Assembly (NCBI RefSeq): GCF_900142785.1
Contig: NZ_FRCD01000011.1
Span: 62,001-126,000 of the forward strand
Direction of reading: 5' to 3'
Origin: Chryseobacterium carnipullorum
GTDB taxonomy: Bacteria > Bacteroidota > Bacteroidia > Flavobacteriales > Weeksellaceae
Length of the DNA: 64,000 nt
The notes under the pieces are model-generated. The model was not told the origin of the DNA, made no database searches, and saw only the letters and a list, made by a program, of their open reading frames with translations. Below are positions 7,935 to 16,343 of the stretch, piece by piece (position 1 is the first letter of the stretch; every line of letters starts with the position of its first letter). Both the position numbers and the translations under genes were made by a program.

Positions 7935-10900
7935 TTACTGGAATTTCTGCCTTGGCAATCCAATCTCATGTGCCTGAGGATAAGGTTTTCTGGAGGTCAT
8001 GCTCACATCTTCTCTGATCTGCCGGTGAATATCATACTGCTTATCTTTGTCATAAGCATATCTTGGGTCCGGAATCATAGGCATTTTCGCCATTTTATGA
8101 ATGGTGATCGTTGGAAAATGATAATCCACTTCTACAGTTCCCAGCAGCAGATAACAGCCTCCACCCTGAAATGGGTATTCATTCAGGCTGTCCGGAAAAT
8201 GGGCCGTATCAAAATAATCTCCGTTTACATCGATCCAGGTTCCGAAATACATCGTTCCTTTTTTGGTCGGCACATGTTTTCTGGAGATCAGATAAGCCAT
8301 CATTTTTACCTGCTTTTTATGATGCAGTACCAAGTCTTTTACCATTACAGAGCCTCTGTATGAAGTCTTCAGCAGATCAAACGGAATACAGGAAACCGGA
8401 AATCCGATGATCTCAATTTCATCAAAGGCATCTTCAAAATTTTCCCGCTTCAGTTGAGGAAGTTTGTATTCCTGAACCGGTTCCTCTATCAGCAAAAGGC
8501 CTCTGTTTTCAGGTTTAAAATTAATTAAAAGCAGACGGGCTTCTACCAGAAGCTCATTCTTCGGTTGCCCTGTAAAACGGAATGCGCCGATAAAAATAAG
8601 CGTTTGAATGGTTTCAATACCGATTGGAATGCGGCGGATAAAATCTTCCAGTGACTGAAAATTTCCGTTCTTATGACGTTCCTCGGCAATTCCATGGGCT
8701 AATCTGCTTTCAAGTCCCTGAAGAAGCATAAATCCAAGATAGATCTCTTTTCCTCTTAATACCGTCTGATATTCACTGGTGTTGACACAGGGCGTCTGAA
8801 CAGAGGCTCCGGACATTTTAGCCTCATGAATATACACCTCCGTTCTGTAAAATCCCCCCTGATTATTAATGACCGAAACCATGAATTCCAGCGGATAATA
8901 CACTTTCAGATAAAGGCTCTGATAGCTTTCTACCGCATAGGAAGCCGAATGTGCTTTACAGAAAGAATAGCCCGCAAAAGATTCAATCTGACGATAGGCT
9001 TCAGCAGTCAGCTGCTCGGAATGTCCTTTGCCTTTACAGGAAGCAAAGAAATTAGCCTTTACCTCCTGTAGCTTTTCCAGCGAACGGCCTTTTCCACTCA
9101 TCGCTCTGCGGAGAATATCTCCGTCCGCTAAAGACAATCCTCCAAAATACTGGGCGATTTTAATCACATCTTCCTGATACACCATGATGCCGTAGGTTTC
9201 CTTCAAATGATCTTCAAACACCGAATGAAAATATTCAAATTGATCGGGATGATTATGCCTGAAAATATATTCTCTCATCATCCCACTTTGGGCAACTCCC
9301 GGTCTGATAATCGAAGAAGCCGCAACGAGTGTTCTGTAATCTCCGCATTTTAGTCTTCTTAAAAGTCCCCGCATCGCAGGAGATTCAATATAAAAGCATC
9401 CGATGGTTTTTCCCTGAGCCAGATGTTCATTGGCCAGTGCTTCATTTTTAGAAATAGTAGTATCCCGGATATCCATCGTAATGCCTCTGGTTTCTTTGAT
9501 TAATTTCACGGTATCATTGATCGTTCCCAAGCCTCTCTGGGAAAGAATATCAAATTTTTCCAGTCCTATATCTTCTGCGGTGTACATGTCAAACTGAACA
9601 ATAGGAAATCCTTTTGGCGGCATTTCCAGTGCCGTAAAGTTGGTGATCGGTTCTTCAGAGATCAGAATCCCGCAGGCATGCATACTTCTTTGGTTGGGAA
9701 ATTTTTCCAGCAGCTTGCCATATTTAGCCACCCTATCTACGACCTTATTCCGGTCATGGGCTTCCACAGATTGGGTGGTAAGGCTGTCCAGTTCTTCTTT
9801 AGGCAGTCCAAAAACTTTTCCAACCTCACGGAATATCGATTTGTATTTGAATTCTACATTAGTTCCGCAGAACGCAACATGCTCTTTTCCATACCGGTCA
9901 AAAATATACTGCAACATCGGGTCTCTCTCCTGCCAGCTCCAGTCGATATCAAAATCAGGAGGTGTATTTCGGTTAAGATTCAGAAAGCGTTCAAAATAAA
10001 GATCAAGTTCCAGTGGGCAGATGTCGGTAATTCCTAAACAGTAACTGACTATTGAATTTGCACCGCTCCCCCGTCCCACATGCATAAATCCCATCCTGTT
10101 GCTGTAACGGATGATGTCCCAGGTAATCAGAAAGTAAGAGCAGAATTTAAGCTCATGGATGACTTTCAGTTCTTTTTCTATCCTTTTTCTGGCCTCTTCA
10201 TGATCTAACCCATAGCGCTTTTTCAGGCCTAAATAAGCAAGTCTGGTCAGGAATTTCAGATCACTTTCTCTCGATTTTGTAAAATTCAGTTGATTTCTGA
10301 CCTTTTTAAAATCAAATTCAAAACTGCAGCTGCTGAATATATTTTTTGTATTCTGAATGATCTCCGGATATCTCTGAAATGCTTCCAGAATGCTTTTTTC
10401 AGCCCTCAGATATTCAGATTTCCGGCATATTTCGGTTTCTTCAAGCTTACTAAGCAATGTGTTGTGATCGATGGCTCTAAGGATGCGGTGAAGATGGTAT
10501 TCTTCTTTAGTACTGAAGGTGACCGGCTGGAGAATGACCATTCTGGAGATTAACCTCTGAAATTCAGGGCGGATAAGAAGCGTAAGTTCCTCTTCCCGGA
10601 TTCCAATGAATTCATTGTCTTTAAGGACTTCAGGGATATTTTCCAGAGGATAAATTACCAATACCTTATCAAATTCAGGAGCCATTTCACATAAGTCCTT
10701 CCCATTGCAATGATAGTCTGTGATCATCTTATTGACCTCTCCGATACCACTGAATTCTTTAGCCACCGTAATATAAAGAAGTCTGCCGTCTTTTCTGATC
10801 TCTACCCCCGCAATGGGTTTGATTCCCTTGTTCTCACATTCTTTTTTAAATTCATAAATGGCGGTAACTGTATTGATATCCGTAAGCACCAGTTCACTGA

Positions 10901-11027
10901 TGCCCAGTGCATGTGCCTGAGCAACCAGTTCTTTTACCGATAAAGTTCCGTAACGGAGGCTGTGATAGGAATGACAGTTGAGAAACATAATCTGCAGATT
11001 TTTTTGAGGGTTATTTGCCGAAGTCAA
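7935..11027 (-). CDS. dnaE2: DNA polymerase III alpha subunit, DnaE2-like (error-prone type)
   Basis: 1030 residues, close to ImuC/DnaE2 (~1050) and shorter than replicative DnaE (~1160). An N-terminal PHP domain starts at 'NCHSYHSLRYG'. The polymerase core has 'GRGSGANSIVSYCLGIT' and the catalytic D-x-D in 'PPDFDIDW'. A helix-hairpin-helix region and an OB fold ('VKMMAYLISRK...GTMYFGTWID') follow. The start overlaps the upstream Y-family polymerase gene by 17 bp; an internal Met at 10988 ('MFLNCHSYH') is an alternative start. Together the pair would make a translesion module controlled by the nearby S24 regulator. No imuA-like gene is present. Confidence 0.88.
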   Translation of the reverse strand: MTSANNPQKNLQIMFLNCHSYHSLRYGTLSVKELVAQAHALGISELVLTDINTVTAIYEFKKECENKGIKPIAGVEIRKDGRLLYITVAKEFSGIGEVNKMITDYHCNGKDLCEMAPEFDKVLVIYPLENIPEVLKDNEFIGIREEELTLLIRPEFQRLISRMVILQPVTFSTKEEYHLHRILRAIDHNTLLSKLEETEICRKSEYLRAEKSILEAFQRYPEIIQNTKNIFSSCSFEFDFKKVRNQLNFTKSRESDLKFLTRLAYLGLKKRYGLDHEEARKRIEKELKVIHELKFCSYFLITWDIIRYSNRMGFMHVGRGSGANSIVSYCLGITDICPLELDLYFERFLNLNRNTPPDFDIDWSWQERDPMLQYIFDRYGKEHVAFCGTNVEFKYKSIFREVGKVFGLPKEELDSLTTQSVEAHDRNKVVDRVAKYGKLLEKFPNQRSMHACGILISEEPITNFTALEMPPKGFPIVQFDMYTAEDIGLEKFDILSQRGLGTINDTVKLIKETRGITMDIRDTTISKNEALANEHLAQGKTIGCFYIESPAMRGLLRRLKCGDYRTLVAASSIIRPGVAQSGMMREYIFRHNHPDQFEYFHSVFEDHLKETYGIMVYQEDVIKIAQYFGGLSLADGDILRRAMSGKGRSLEKLQEVKANFFASCKGKGHSEQLTAEAYRQIESFAGYSFCKAHSASYAVESYQSLYLKVYYPLEFMVSVINNQGGFYRTEVYIHEAKMSGASVQTPCVNTSEYQTVLRGKEIYLGFMLLQGLESRLAHGIAEERHKNGNFQSLEDFIRRIPIGIETIQTLIFIGAFRFTGQPKNELLVEARLLLINFKPENRGLLLIEEPVQEYKLPQLKRENFEDAFDEIEIIGFPVSCIPFDLLKTSYRGSVMVKDLVLHHKKQVKMMAYLISRKHVPTKKGTMYFGTWIDVNGDYFDTAHFPDSLNEYPFQGGGCYLLLGTVEVDYHFPTITIHKMAKMPMIPDPRYAYDKDKQYDIHRQIREDVSMTSRKPYPQAHEIGLPRQKFQ

Positions 11028-12156
11028 AGCCGGAAGCTCTGCCTACCGCATCGGAGCCAAAGCGGTTTTTGAGGTCATCCATAGCCTGATAAAGACTCAT
11101 TTGCTCTTCTGTATCTTCAAAAAGATTCATCTGGTGACTGCCATGAACGAGTCCTGTAAAACGAAGTCCCACCAGACGAAGTCTCATTCTTCTGGTATAT
11201 GCTTTATTAAACAGATCCAAAGCAACCCTTGCCAAAGTATGGTCTGCAGATGTATAGGCTACTCTGGACTGTTTGGTTTCGGTATCAAAATTGGCATAGC
11301 GGATCTTTACAGCCACAGTGGAAGTCAGCCACTTTTCTTTTCTCAGCTGATACGCCAGCTGTTCAGCCATTCCGGATATTAATCTTTTTAATTCCGGGAT
11401 ATCCATCGTATCGGAAGTGAAAGTTCGTTCCGTGGATATTGATTTTCTTTCAGAATAAGGAATGACAGGATTTTCATCGATTCCGTTGGCTTTCTTCCAC
11501 AGTTCACTGCCGTTCTGCCCGATCATCTGCTGAAGAACCAGCACCGGCATTTCAGATAAGGTCTGGATGGTACGGATTCCTACCCGTGAAAGCAGCTGAA
11601 AGGTTTTGTCTCCTACCATCGGAATTTTTTTAATAGACAGCGGATTCAGAAAAGGCTGGACTTCCTGAAGTTTGATTTCCATTTTTCCGGGTTTGGCTTC
11701 TCCGGTTCCGATTTTGGAAACTGTTTTATTGGTGGATAGTGCAAAACTTATGGGAAGTCCTGTTTCTTTGGTTACGGCCGAAGCAATTTCGTCGGTCCAT
11801 TGATAACATCCGAAAAATTTATCCATCCCGGAGAGATCCAGATAGAATTCATCAATACTGGCTTTTTCCATCAGGGGTACCTTTTCCCGGATAATATCGG
11901 TGACTGTATGAGACAGTCTTGAGTACATTTCATGATCCCCGCGCACAACTTTAGCATCCGGACAGAGTCTGAGCGCCATCCTGATCGGCATAGCAGAGCG
12001 TACCCCGAAATGGCGTGCTTCATAGGAACATGAGGCCACAACGCCTCTGTCCCCACCTCCTATGATCAAAGGGATTCCGTCAAATTTAGAATTGACAAGA
12101 CGCTCACAGGATACAAAAAATGTATCCAGGTCCATATGTACAATCGCACGTTCCAT
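11011..12156 (-). CDS. dinB: Y-family DNA polymerase (DinB/UmuC type)
   Basis: 381 residues. The active site looks intact: 'HMDLDTFFVSCE' with the first Asp, 'ASIDEFYLDLSG' with the Asp-Glu pair. It is therefore not an ImuB-type pseudo-polymerase, although its C-terminus ('QMNLFED...LKNRFGSDAVGRAS') resembles UmuC/ImuB tails. 'QMNLF' is a good beta-clamp-binding motif. It precedes and overlaps dnaE2. A candidate operator (12200-12218) lies 44 bp before the ATG. TAATTTTG at 12161-12168 is only 4 bp before the ATG, which would give a leaderless message if it is the real -7 element. Confidence 0.9.
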   Translation of the reverse strand: MERAIVHMDLDTFFVSCERLVNSKFDGIPLIIGGGDRGVVASCSYEARHFGVRSAMPIRMALRLCPDAKVVRGDHEMYSRLSHTVTDIIREKVPLMEKASIDEFYLDLSGMDKFFGCYQWTDEIASAVTKETGLPISFALSTNKTVSKIGTGEAKPGKMEIKLQEVQPFLNPLSIKKIPMVGDKTFQLLSRVGIRTIQTLSEMPVLVLQQMIGQNGSELWKKANGIDENPVIPYSERKSISTERTFTSDTMDIPELKRLISGMAEQLAYQLRKEKWLTSTVAVKIRYANFDTETKQSRVAYTSADHTLARVALDLFNKAYTRRMRLRLVGLRFTGLVHGSHQMNLFEDTEEQMSLYQAMDDLKNRFGSDAVGRASGFDFGK

Positions 12157-12199
12157 GATGCAAAATTAGATATGTTTTGAATCAAACTTTGCATTTTGT

Positions 12200-12218
12200 T
12201 TGATATATTTCGTATCAA
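12200..12218. promoter_or_regulatory. Candidate operator for the S24 regulator, dinB-dnaE2 side
   Basis: TTGATATATTTCGTATCAA: inverted repeat TTGATA-N7-TATCAA. An identical 19-base copy lies at 12565-12583 at the start of the divergently read regulator gene. Confidence 0.75.
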
Positions 12219-12564
12219 TATTTGTTTTTTGAGAAATGATAAGGGTTTTCCTCTATGAAAACAGGATGAGATAAAATGGGTAATAAATAGCAAAAATATT
12301 TCCCACAGGTCACACGGATTACACCGATTCTATTTTGAATGATCCAATTATTTACAATTCAATGCAAACATCTGCTCGATCGATGGAATCTTTAGCAAAT
12401 CAAAGATCCAAGTAAAACATTGGCATCAATCATCATCTGAGTCTATAGAACAAAAAATTCTGGCTAAAAATCCTCAAAACGTTTAATATTAGAATTAATC
12501 GGCAATTAACCCATTTTATTTGCCTAAAATGAATGGGTATTTTGAATCATAATTTGTATTTTTG
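12219..12564. other. Divergent control region between dinB and the S24 regulator
   Basis: 346 bp without a gene I can support, flanked by the two identical 19-bp palindromes. It holds a decayed copy of the 'cccacagatcacacggat' type element (12301-12330) and a TATTTTTG -7 element at 12557-12564. Confidence 0.5.
12557..12564 (+). promoter_or_regulatory. -7 promoter element of the S24 regulator
   Basis: TATTTTTG fits TAnnTTTG and abuts the palindrome 12565-12583, so a bound repressor would cover the transcription start. A TTTG at 12529-12532 is the nearest -33 candidate, with a slightly long 24-bp spacer. Confidence 0.45.
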
Positions 12565-12583
12565 TTGATATATTTCGTATCAA
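12565..12583. promoter_or_regulatory. Candidate operator for the S24 regulator, autoregulatory copy
   Basis: Exact second copy of TTGATATATTTCGTATCAA. Its last base is the A of the regulator's ATG. Confidence 0.75.
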
Positions 12584-13365
12584 TGTCAATTTTTTCAAAT
12601 AATATTCGTTTTTTAAGAGGAAAAAGAAACCTCTCTCAGCAATCTGTAGCCACTGAACTGGTTATATCACGCGTACGGTACTCCAAATATGAAAACGGGG
12701 TCTCTGAACCACCTATTGAATTGCTTGTCAAAATATCCAAATATTTTCATGTAAGCATCGATCTTCTGGTATCGGTAGACATCCGTAAATACCCGATGGA
12801 AGAAATGCTGAAACTGCCGGACAACAGAATTGTCCTTCCGGTAGCTGTAGACCATCTTGGAAATGATACCATTGAGATCATTCCGCAGAAAGCATCCATG
12901 GGATATCTTGAAGGATACAGCGATATCGGTTATATCGAGAGCCTGCAGAGAATTGCCCTTCCCTTCCTTACTAATGGTAAATACAGAGCTTTTCCGGCAG
13001 ACGGGGATTCTATGCCGCCATTCAGAAACGGGTCTTATATCGTAGGAAAATATGTAGAAGGTATCAATGATCTTAAACCGGGAAAAACTTATGTTTTCAT
13101 TACCTTAAATGACGGGATTACCTACAAACGTTTTAAAGAAATAAAAGGAAATGCAGTGTCTGTAAGTGCCGATAACTCATTCTACGAACCGTATGACATT
13201 CCGTTTAACGAAGTGGTAGAAATCTGGCAGTATGCTTCAGGGATTTTTCCGGAAGATTTTGAACCGGGTGATTACGAAAGCTATAATTTCAAAGAAATGT
13301 TCCGCGAACTGAAGCAGGATATCAAAGATCTGGACAAAAAAGTTTCGGGGCGCCGGAAATCTTAA
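12583..13365 (+). CDS. LexA-like regulator: XRE DNA-binding domain plus S24 peptidase domain
   Basis: 260 residues from ATG 12583 (the frame opens at a TTG at 12562, which lies in the promoter). Residues 5-62 are an XRE helix-turn-helix ('NLSQQSVATELVISRVRYSKYENG'). Residues about 100-215 are an S24 domain: nucleophile Ser143 in 'GDSMPP', general base Lys182 in 'TYKRF'. The expected self-cleavage site is at 'KASMGYLEGYSD', where Met106-Gly107 stands in place of the usual Ala-Gly. The last 30 residues look coiled. By analogy with LexA it should repress itself with alkB, and dinB-dnaE2, until DNA damage triggers cleavage. The two identical palindromes fit that picture. Confidence 0.85.
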   Translation: MSIFSNNIRFLRGKRNLSQQSVATELVISRVRYSKYENGVSEPPIELLVKISKYFHVSIDLLVSVDIRKYPMEEMLKLPDNRIVLPVAVDHLGNDTIEIIPQKASMGYLEGYSDIGYIESLQRIALPFLTNGKYRAFPADGDSMPPFRNGSYIVGKYVEGINDLKPGKTYVFITLNDGITYKRFKEIKGNAVSVSADNSFYEPYDIPFNEVVEIWQYASGIFPEDFEPGDYESYNFKEMFRELKQDIKDLDKKVSGRRKS

Positions 13366-13387
13366 TAACGCTAATGCATGGAGTGTA

Positions 13388-13999
13388 ATGGGCCAGTTAA
13401 GTTTATTTGATTCAGAAGAATACTTCCGGTTTCCGAAAGAACTGCTGGAATATACTGACCATTTTCTGCCGGAGTATGAAGCTTCTCAGCTGGAGGAGCT
13501 TCTGATTCGTGTGGCTCCGTGGAAGCAGAGAACTCAGAAAATGTATGATAAAATGGTTCTCACTCCACGACTGACAGCCTGGTATGGAGATGAAAGCAGA
13601 ACCTACAAGCTGGGTGGAAATGATTTTAATGTCAATTCCTGGTTACCGGAATTATTAGCTTTAAAACAGAAGATAGAAGAATACTCCGGATATCAGTTTA
13701 ATTCTGTTCTGCTGAATTTATACCGCGACGGTAATGATTCTGTGGCATGGCACCGTGATAAAGAAAGCGAATTGGGAAACCGCCCAGTCATTGCTTCTGT
13801 AAGCCTCGGGCAGGTCAGAAATTTTGATTTCCGTAAAGCAGATGACCACCGGAATAAATACAGCTTACCTCTTCAGCATGGATCACTGCTGATCATGAAA
13901 GGCGATTTACAGTTGAATTGGGAACACCGGATTGCAAAATCAGCCAAGACTATGAAGCCGCGGATCAATCTTACGTTCAGGTTGGTGAACGAAGTTTAG
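13388..13999 (+). CDS. alkB: AlkB-family Fe(II)/2-oxoglutarate dioxygenase
   Basis: 203 residues. The iron triad is visible: His and Asp in 'AWHRDKE', His in 'NWEHRI'; the 2-oxoglutarate-binding arginine motif is 'RINLTFR'. 'LNLYRDGNDSVAWHRD' and 'ASVSLGQVRNFDFR' are typical of the DNA-repair AlkB group. It removes methyl lesions such as 1-methyladenine and 3-methylcytosine oxidatively. It lies 22 bp after the S24 regulator and is probably cotranscribed, and so damage-inducible. Confidence 0.92.
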   Translation: MGQLSLFDSEEYFRFPKELLEYTDHFLPEYEASQLEELLIRVAPWKQRTQKMYDKMVLTPRLTAWYGDESRTYKLGGNDFNVNSWLPELLALKQKIEEYSGYQFNSVLLNLYRDGNDSVAWHRDKESELGNRPVIASVSLGQVRNFDFRKADDHRNKYSLPLQHGSLLIMKGDLQLNWEHRIAKSAKTMKPRINLTFRLVNEV

Positions 14000-14010
14000 G
14001 GATGGGTATT

Positions 14011-14784
14011 TTATTTATCCAATTCGATCCAGACAGGGGCATGATCACTGCTTTTTGTCCAGCCACGGACATGGCGGTCTACTCCACCGGATTGTAAGCT
14101 TGAATGCAAATAAGGACTCAACAGAATGTGATCCAGTCTGATGCCTGCATTACGGTCATAGGCTTTGTAAAGATAATCCCAGAAGGTGTAAACTTTTTCA
14201 GCAGGATAGAGCGTGCGTATAGAATCCAGCCAGCCTTTATTCAATAATTCATTATATGCTTTTCTTACTTCTGTTCTGTATAAGGCATCATTTTCCCAGC
14301 GCTCAGGTTTGTAAACATCTTCAGGTCCCGGAATTATATTAAAATCACCTATAATGATGGCGGGAAGTTCCATTTTGATGAGCTGATGAGTTCGTTTTTT
14401 TAACCGCTTGATCCAGTCTAATTTATAGTCAAATTTAGGTCCCGGATAAGGATTTCCGTTGGGGAGATACAGACAGCATATCACCATTTGATCAATAATA
14501 GCTTCAATATAACGGCTTTGCAGATCTTCTGAATCTCCGGGTAAAGTATTCTGAACTTCTGTGATTTCAAGGTCTTTTGCAAGGATTGCTACCCCATTCC
14601 AGCTTTTCTGTCCTTTCCAAATCGCCTGATAACCTGCAGCATTAATTTCTTTTACAGGAAACCGTTCCTGGGGAGCTTTTAATTCCTGAAGGCAGACAAT
14701 ATCCGGCTGAGCTTCTTTCAGCCACTGCAATAATACGGGCAAACGACCATTGATTCCGTTTACATTATAGGTTGCTATTTTCAT
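14011..14784 (-). CDS. xth: Exodeoxyribonuclease III
   Basis: 257 residues of the endonuclease/exonuclease/phosphatase fold. It opens with 'MKIATYNVNGINGR', then 'CLQELKAP' (metal-binding Glu), 'IIGDFNIIP', 'RLDHILLS' and 'SSDHAPVWIEL' (catalytic Asp-His). It cleaves at abasic sites and trims 3' ends in base-excision repair. It converges on alkB with only 11 bp between stop codons; transcripts would overlap. Its own promoter region (14785-14992) shows no copy of the S24 operator. Confidence 0.93.
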   Translation of the reverse strand: MKIATYNVNGINGRLPVLLQWLKEAQPDIVCLQELKAPQERFPVKEINAAGYQAIWKGQKSWNGVAILAKDLEITEVQNTLPGDSEDLQSRYIEAIIDQMVICCLYLPNGNPYPGPKFDYKLDWIKRLKKRTHQLIKMELPAIIIGDFNIIPGPEDVYKPERWENDALYRTEVRKAYNELLNKGWLDSIRTLYPAEKVYTFWDYLYKAYDRNAGIRLDHILLSPYLHSSLQSGGVDRHVRGWTKSSDHAPVWIELDK

Positions 14785-14992
14785 AGGTAAAAGGCTGTAG
14801 ATTATTTTTACAGGTGCAATAATTATTCCAGCCTGTTGAATAATAATTGATTACAACTCCTGAAGAAGATAAGTTCAATCATAACTCCGACACACTTAAT
14901 CTTGATTTTTTTTCACTCCGATTCAGGTTAAATAATAAGTTGACTGATATTGGCATAGTTTATTCATTAGCTTAAAAAATAAAACCGTCCCC

Positions 14993-15220
14993 ATGTCTAG
15001 TAAAAATTTCACAAAAACACAATTCGTACTGAATAATGATAATCAGTATCAGCTTGAATATAGCATTGAAGAAATCGGCCAGGGATCTAATTTAACCATT
15101 GAAAGGAAAAAAGAAGATGGAGCATTTGAAACCGTTCAGGCGATGATTACCCGACTGAATGATCGCGTTTTTATCCAATGGAGTGAGCCTTTTGACGGAA
15201 GACTTATTTTTGAAAACTAA
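14993..15220 (+). CDS. Small hypothetical protein, beta-rich
   Basis: 75 residues, no cysteine and no signal peptide; alternation of polar and hydrophobic residues suggests a small beta-sheet protein. Not recognised. It is followed after 11 bp by another small gene and 430 bp later by a YciE/F-type ferritin-like gene, an arrangement that suggests a general-stress locus (inference). The upstream 200 bp contains TTGACTGATATTGGCATAGT, which does not fit the usual TAnnTTTG promoter and could point to another sigma factor. Confidence 0.65.
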   Translation: MSSKNFTKTQFVLNNDNQYQLEYSIEEIGQGSNLTIERKKEDGAFETVQAMITRLNDRVFIQWSEPFDGRLIFEN

Positions 15221-15231
15221 AAAAATATCTT

Positions 15232-15462
15232 ATGAAATATAGTGAAGCCTTACAATATAAGAAAGAAGCTTTGGAAAAAGCGGATGAATCCGTACGGCAA
15301 AGTTACCATATCATCATAACACCTGCTGATACCGCTGAAAGTGCAAAATACATTGAAGATTTTTCAAAAAAACCTGATGAATTTAAGGACAACAGCTGTA
15401 AAAAATACTCTTCCAACGACGAATATGAAGTCGTAAGCTTCAGGAAAGAAGCGGAAGAATAA
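15232..15462 (+). CDS. Small hypothetical protein, charged
   Basis: 76 residues, rich in Lys, Glu and Ser ('MKYSEALQYKKEALEKADESV'), probably helical at the N-terminus. Not recognised. It starts 11 bp after the preceding small gene, so the two are likely one transcript. Confidence 0.6.
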   Translation: MKYSEALQYKKEALEKADESVRQSYHIIITPADTAESAKYIEDFSKKPDEFKDNSCKKYSSNDEYEVVSFRKEAEE

Positions 15463-15646
15463 TAATAAAATCTAGTACTTTCTTCCCGGATATTACGAAA
15501 TCAGAGTCTGCTTCTGATCAGCAAAATAATATTCCGGACCTGTGGAATTAGTCATATCACCTACCACATCAGTACCCGGAAATGGAAGCTGGTCTTATAA
15601 TTGCAGCTATCAATCATCAAATATTAATCACTAAACTATAATTATT

Positions 15647-16213
15647 ATGGAAAAGAAAAAAACAGCAGGAAAAACAGCGTCGAAAACTGTGGCGAAAAAA
15701 ACAGGTAAAACTCCGGCTAAAAAAGATGCTGCCAAACAGCTTAAAGATTTGTTTGAAGATTCACTCAAAGACATTTACTGGGCAGAGAAAGCTCTTGTAA
15801 AAGCGCTTCCTAAAATGCATAAAAATGCTACGGATAAAAAACTAAAAGCAGCTATTGAAAAGCATTTTAATGAAACTCAGGTTCATGTAAAAAGACTGGA
15901 AGAATGTTTTGCTTCCCTTGGCAAAAAGGCTCAGGCTAAAAAATGTGATGCGATGCAGGGATTACTGGATGAAGGAAAAAGCATTATGGAGGAAACTGAA
16001 CCGGGCGCAGTAAGAGATGCAGGGATTATTGCTGCTTCTCAGAAAGTAGAACATTATGAAATTGCCACTTACGGATCGCTGGCTGCTTATGCTAAAGTTT
16101 TGAAAGAAAAAGACTGTCTTAATAACCTTTTGGCCACTCTTGCCGAAGAAAAAAAATGCGATGCCTTGCTGACAAAAATAGCAGATACCGCTCTTAACAG
16201 CAAAGCAAAATAA
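15647..16213 (+). CDS. YciE/YciF-family (DUF892) ferritin-like protein with histone-like N-terminus
   Basis: 188 residues. Residues 1-30 are a Lys/Ala/Thr-rich tail ('KKKTAGKTASKTVAKKTGKTPAKK'-like, shown here in part) similar to bacterial histone H1-like tails. From about residue 33 the DUF892 core follows: 'LKDLFEDSLKDIYWAEKALVKALPKM', 'HFNETQVHVKRLEECF' and 'QKVEHYEIATYGSL', the helices that carry diiron ligands (E-x-x-H type). Family members are stress-induced ferroxidase-like proteins. The basic tail could bind DNA and bring iron sequestration to the chromosome, as Dps does; that is inference. Preceded by two small genes of unknown role. Confidence 0.85.
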   Translation: MEKKKTAGKTASKTVAKKTGKTPAKKDAAKQLKDLFEDSLKDIYWAEKALVKALPKMHKNATDKKLKAAIEKHFNETQVHVKRLEECFASLGKKAQAKKCDAMQGLLDEGKSIMEETEPGAVRDAGIIAASQKVEHYEIATYGSLAAYAKVLKEKDCLNNLLATLAEEKKCDALLTKIADTALNSKAK

Positions 16214-16216
16214 TAA

Positions 16217-16303
16217 GGTAAAGAAGCTGGAGGCTGGAGGTGCGAAGATAGTATGTCATAAAGGCAAACAAGCCGAACCGTAACCTCCAGCTTCCTGTAC
16301 CTT
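16217..16303. repeat. Inverted repeat downstream of the DUF892 gene
   Basis: gaagctggagg (16223-16233) pairs exactly with cctccagcttc (16284-16294); the outer arms (ggta.. / ..tacc) extend the match with gaps. The right side is followed by a T-run (16310-16316), so it may also end transcription. Confidence 0.45.
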
Positions 16304-16343
16304 CTTCTATTTTTTTACAAAAATTCTTATTTTTAAACTCCTA

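Noticed and set aside
9640..10037. Two 119-codon plus-strand ORFs within dnaE2
   Set aside because: Shadows of the strongly conserved polymerase frame; no conserved motif of their own.
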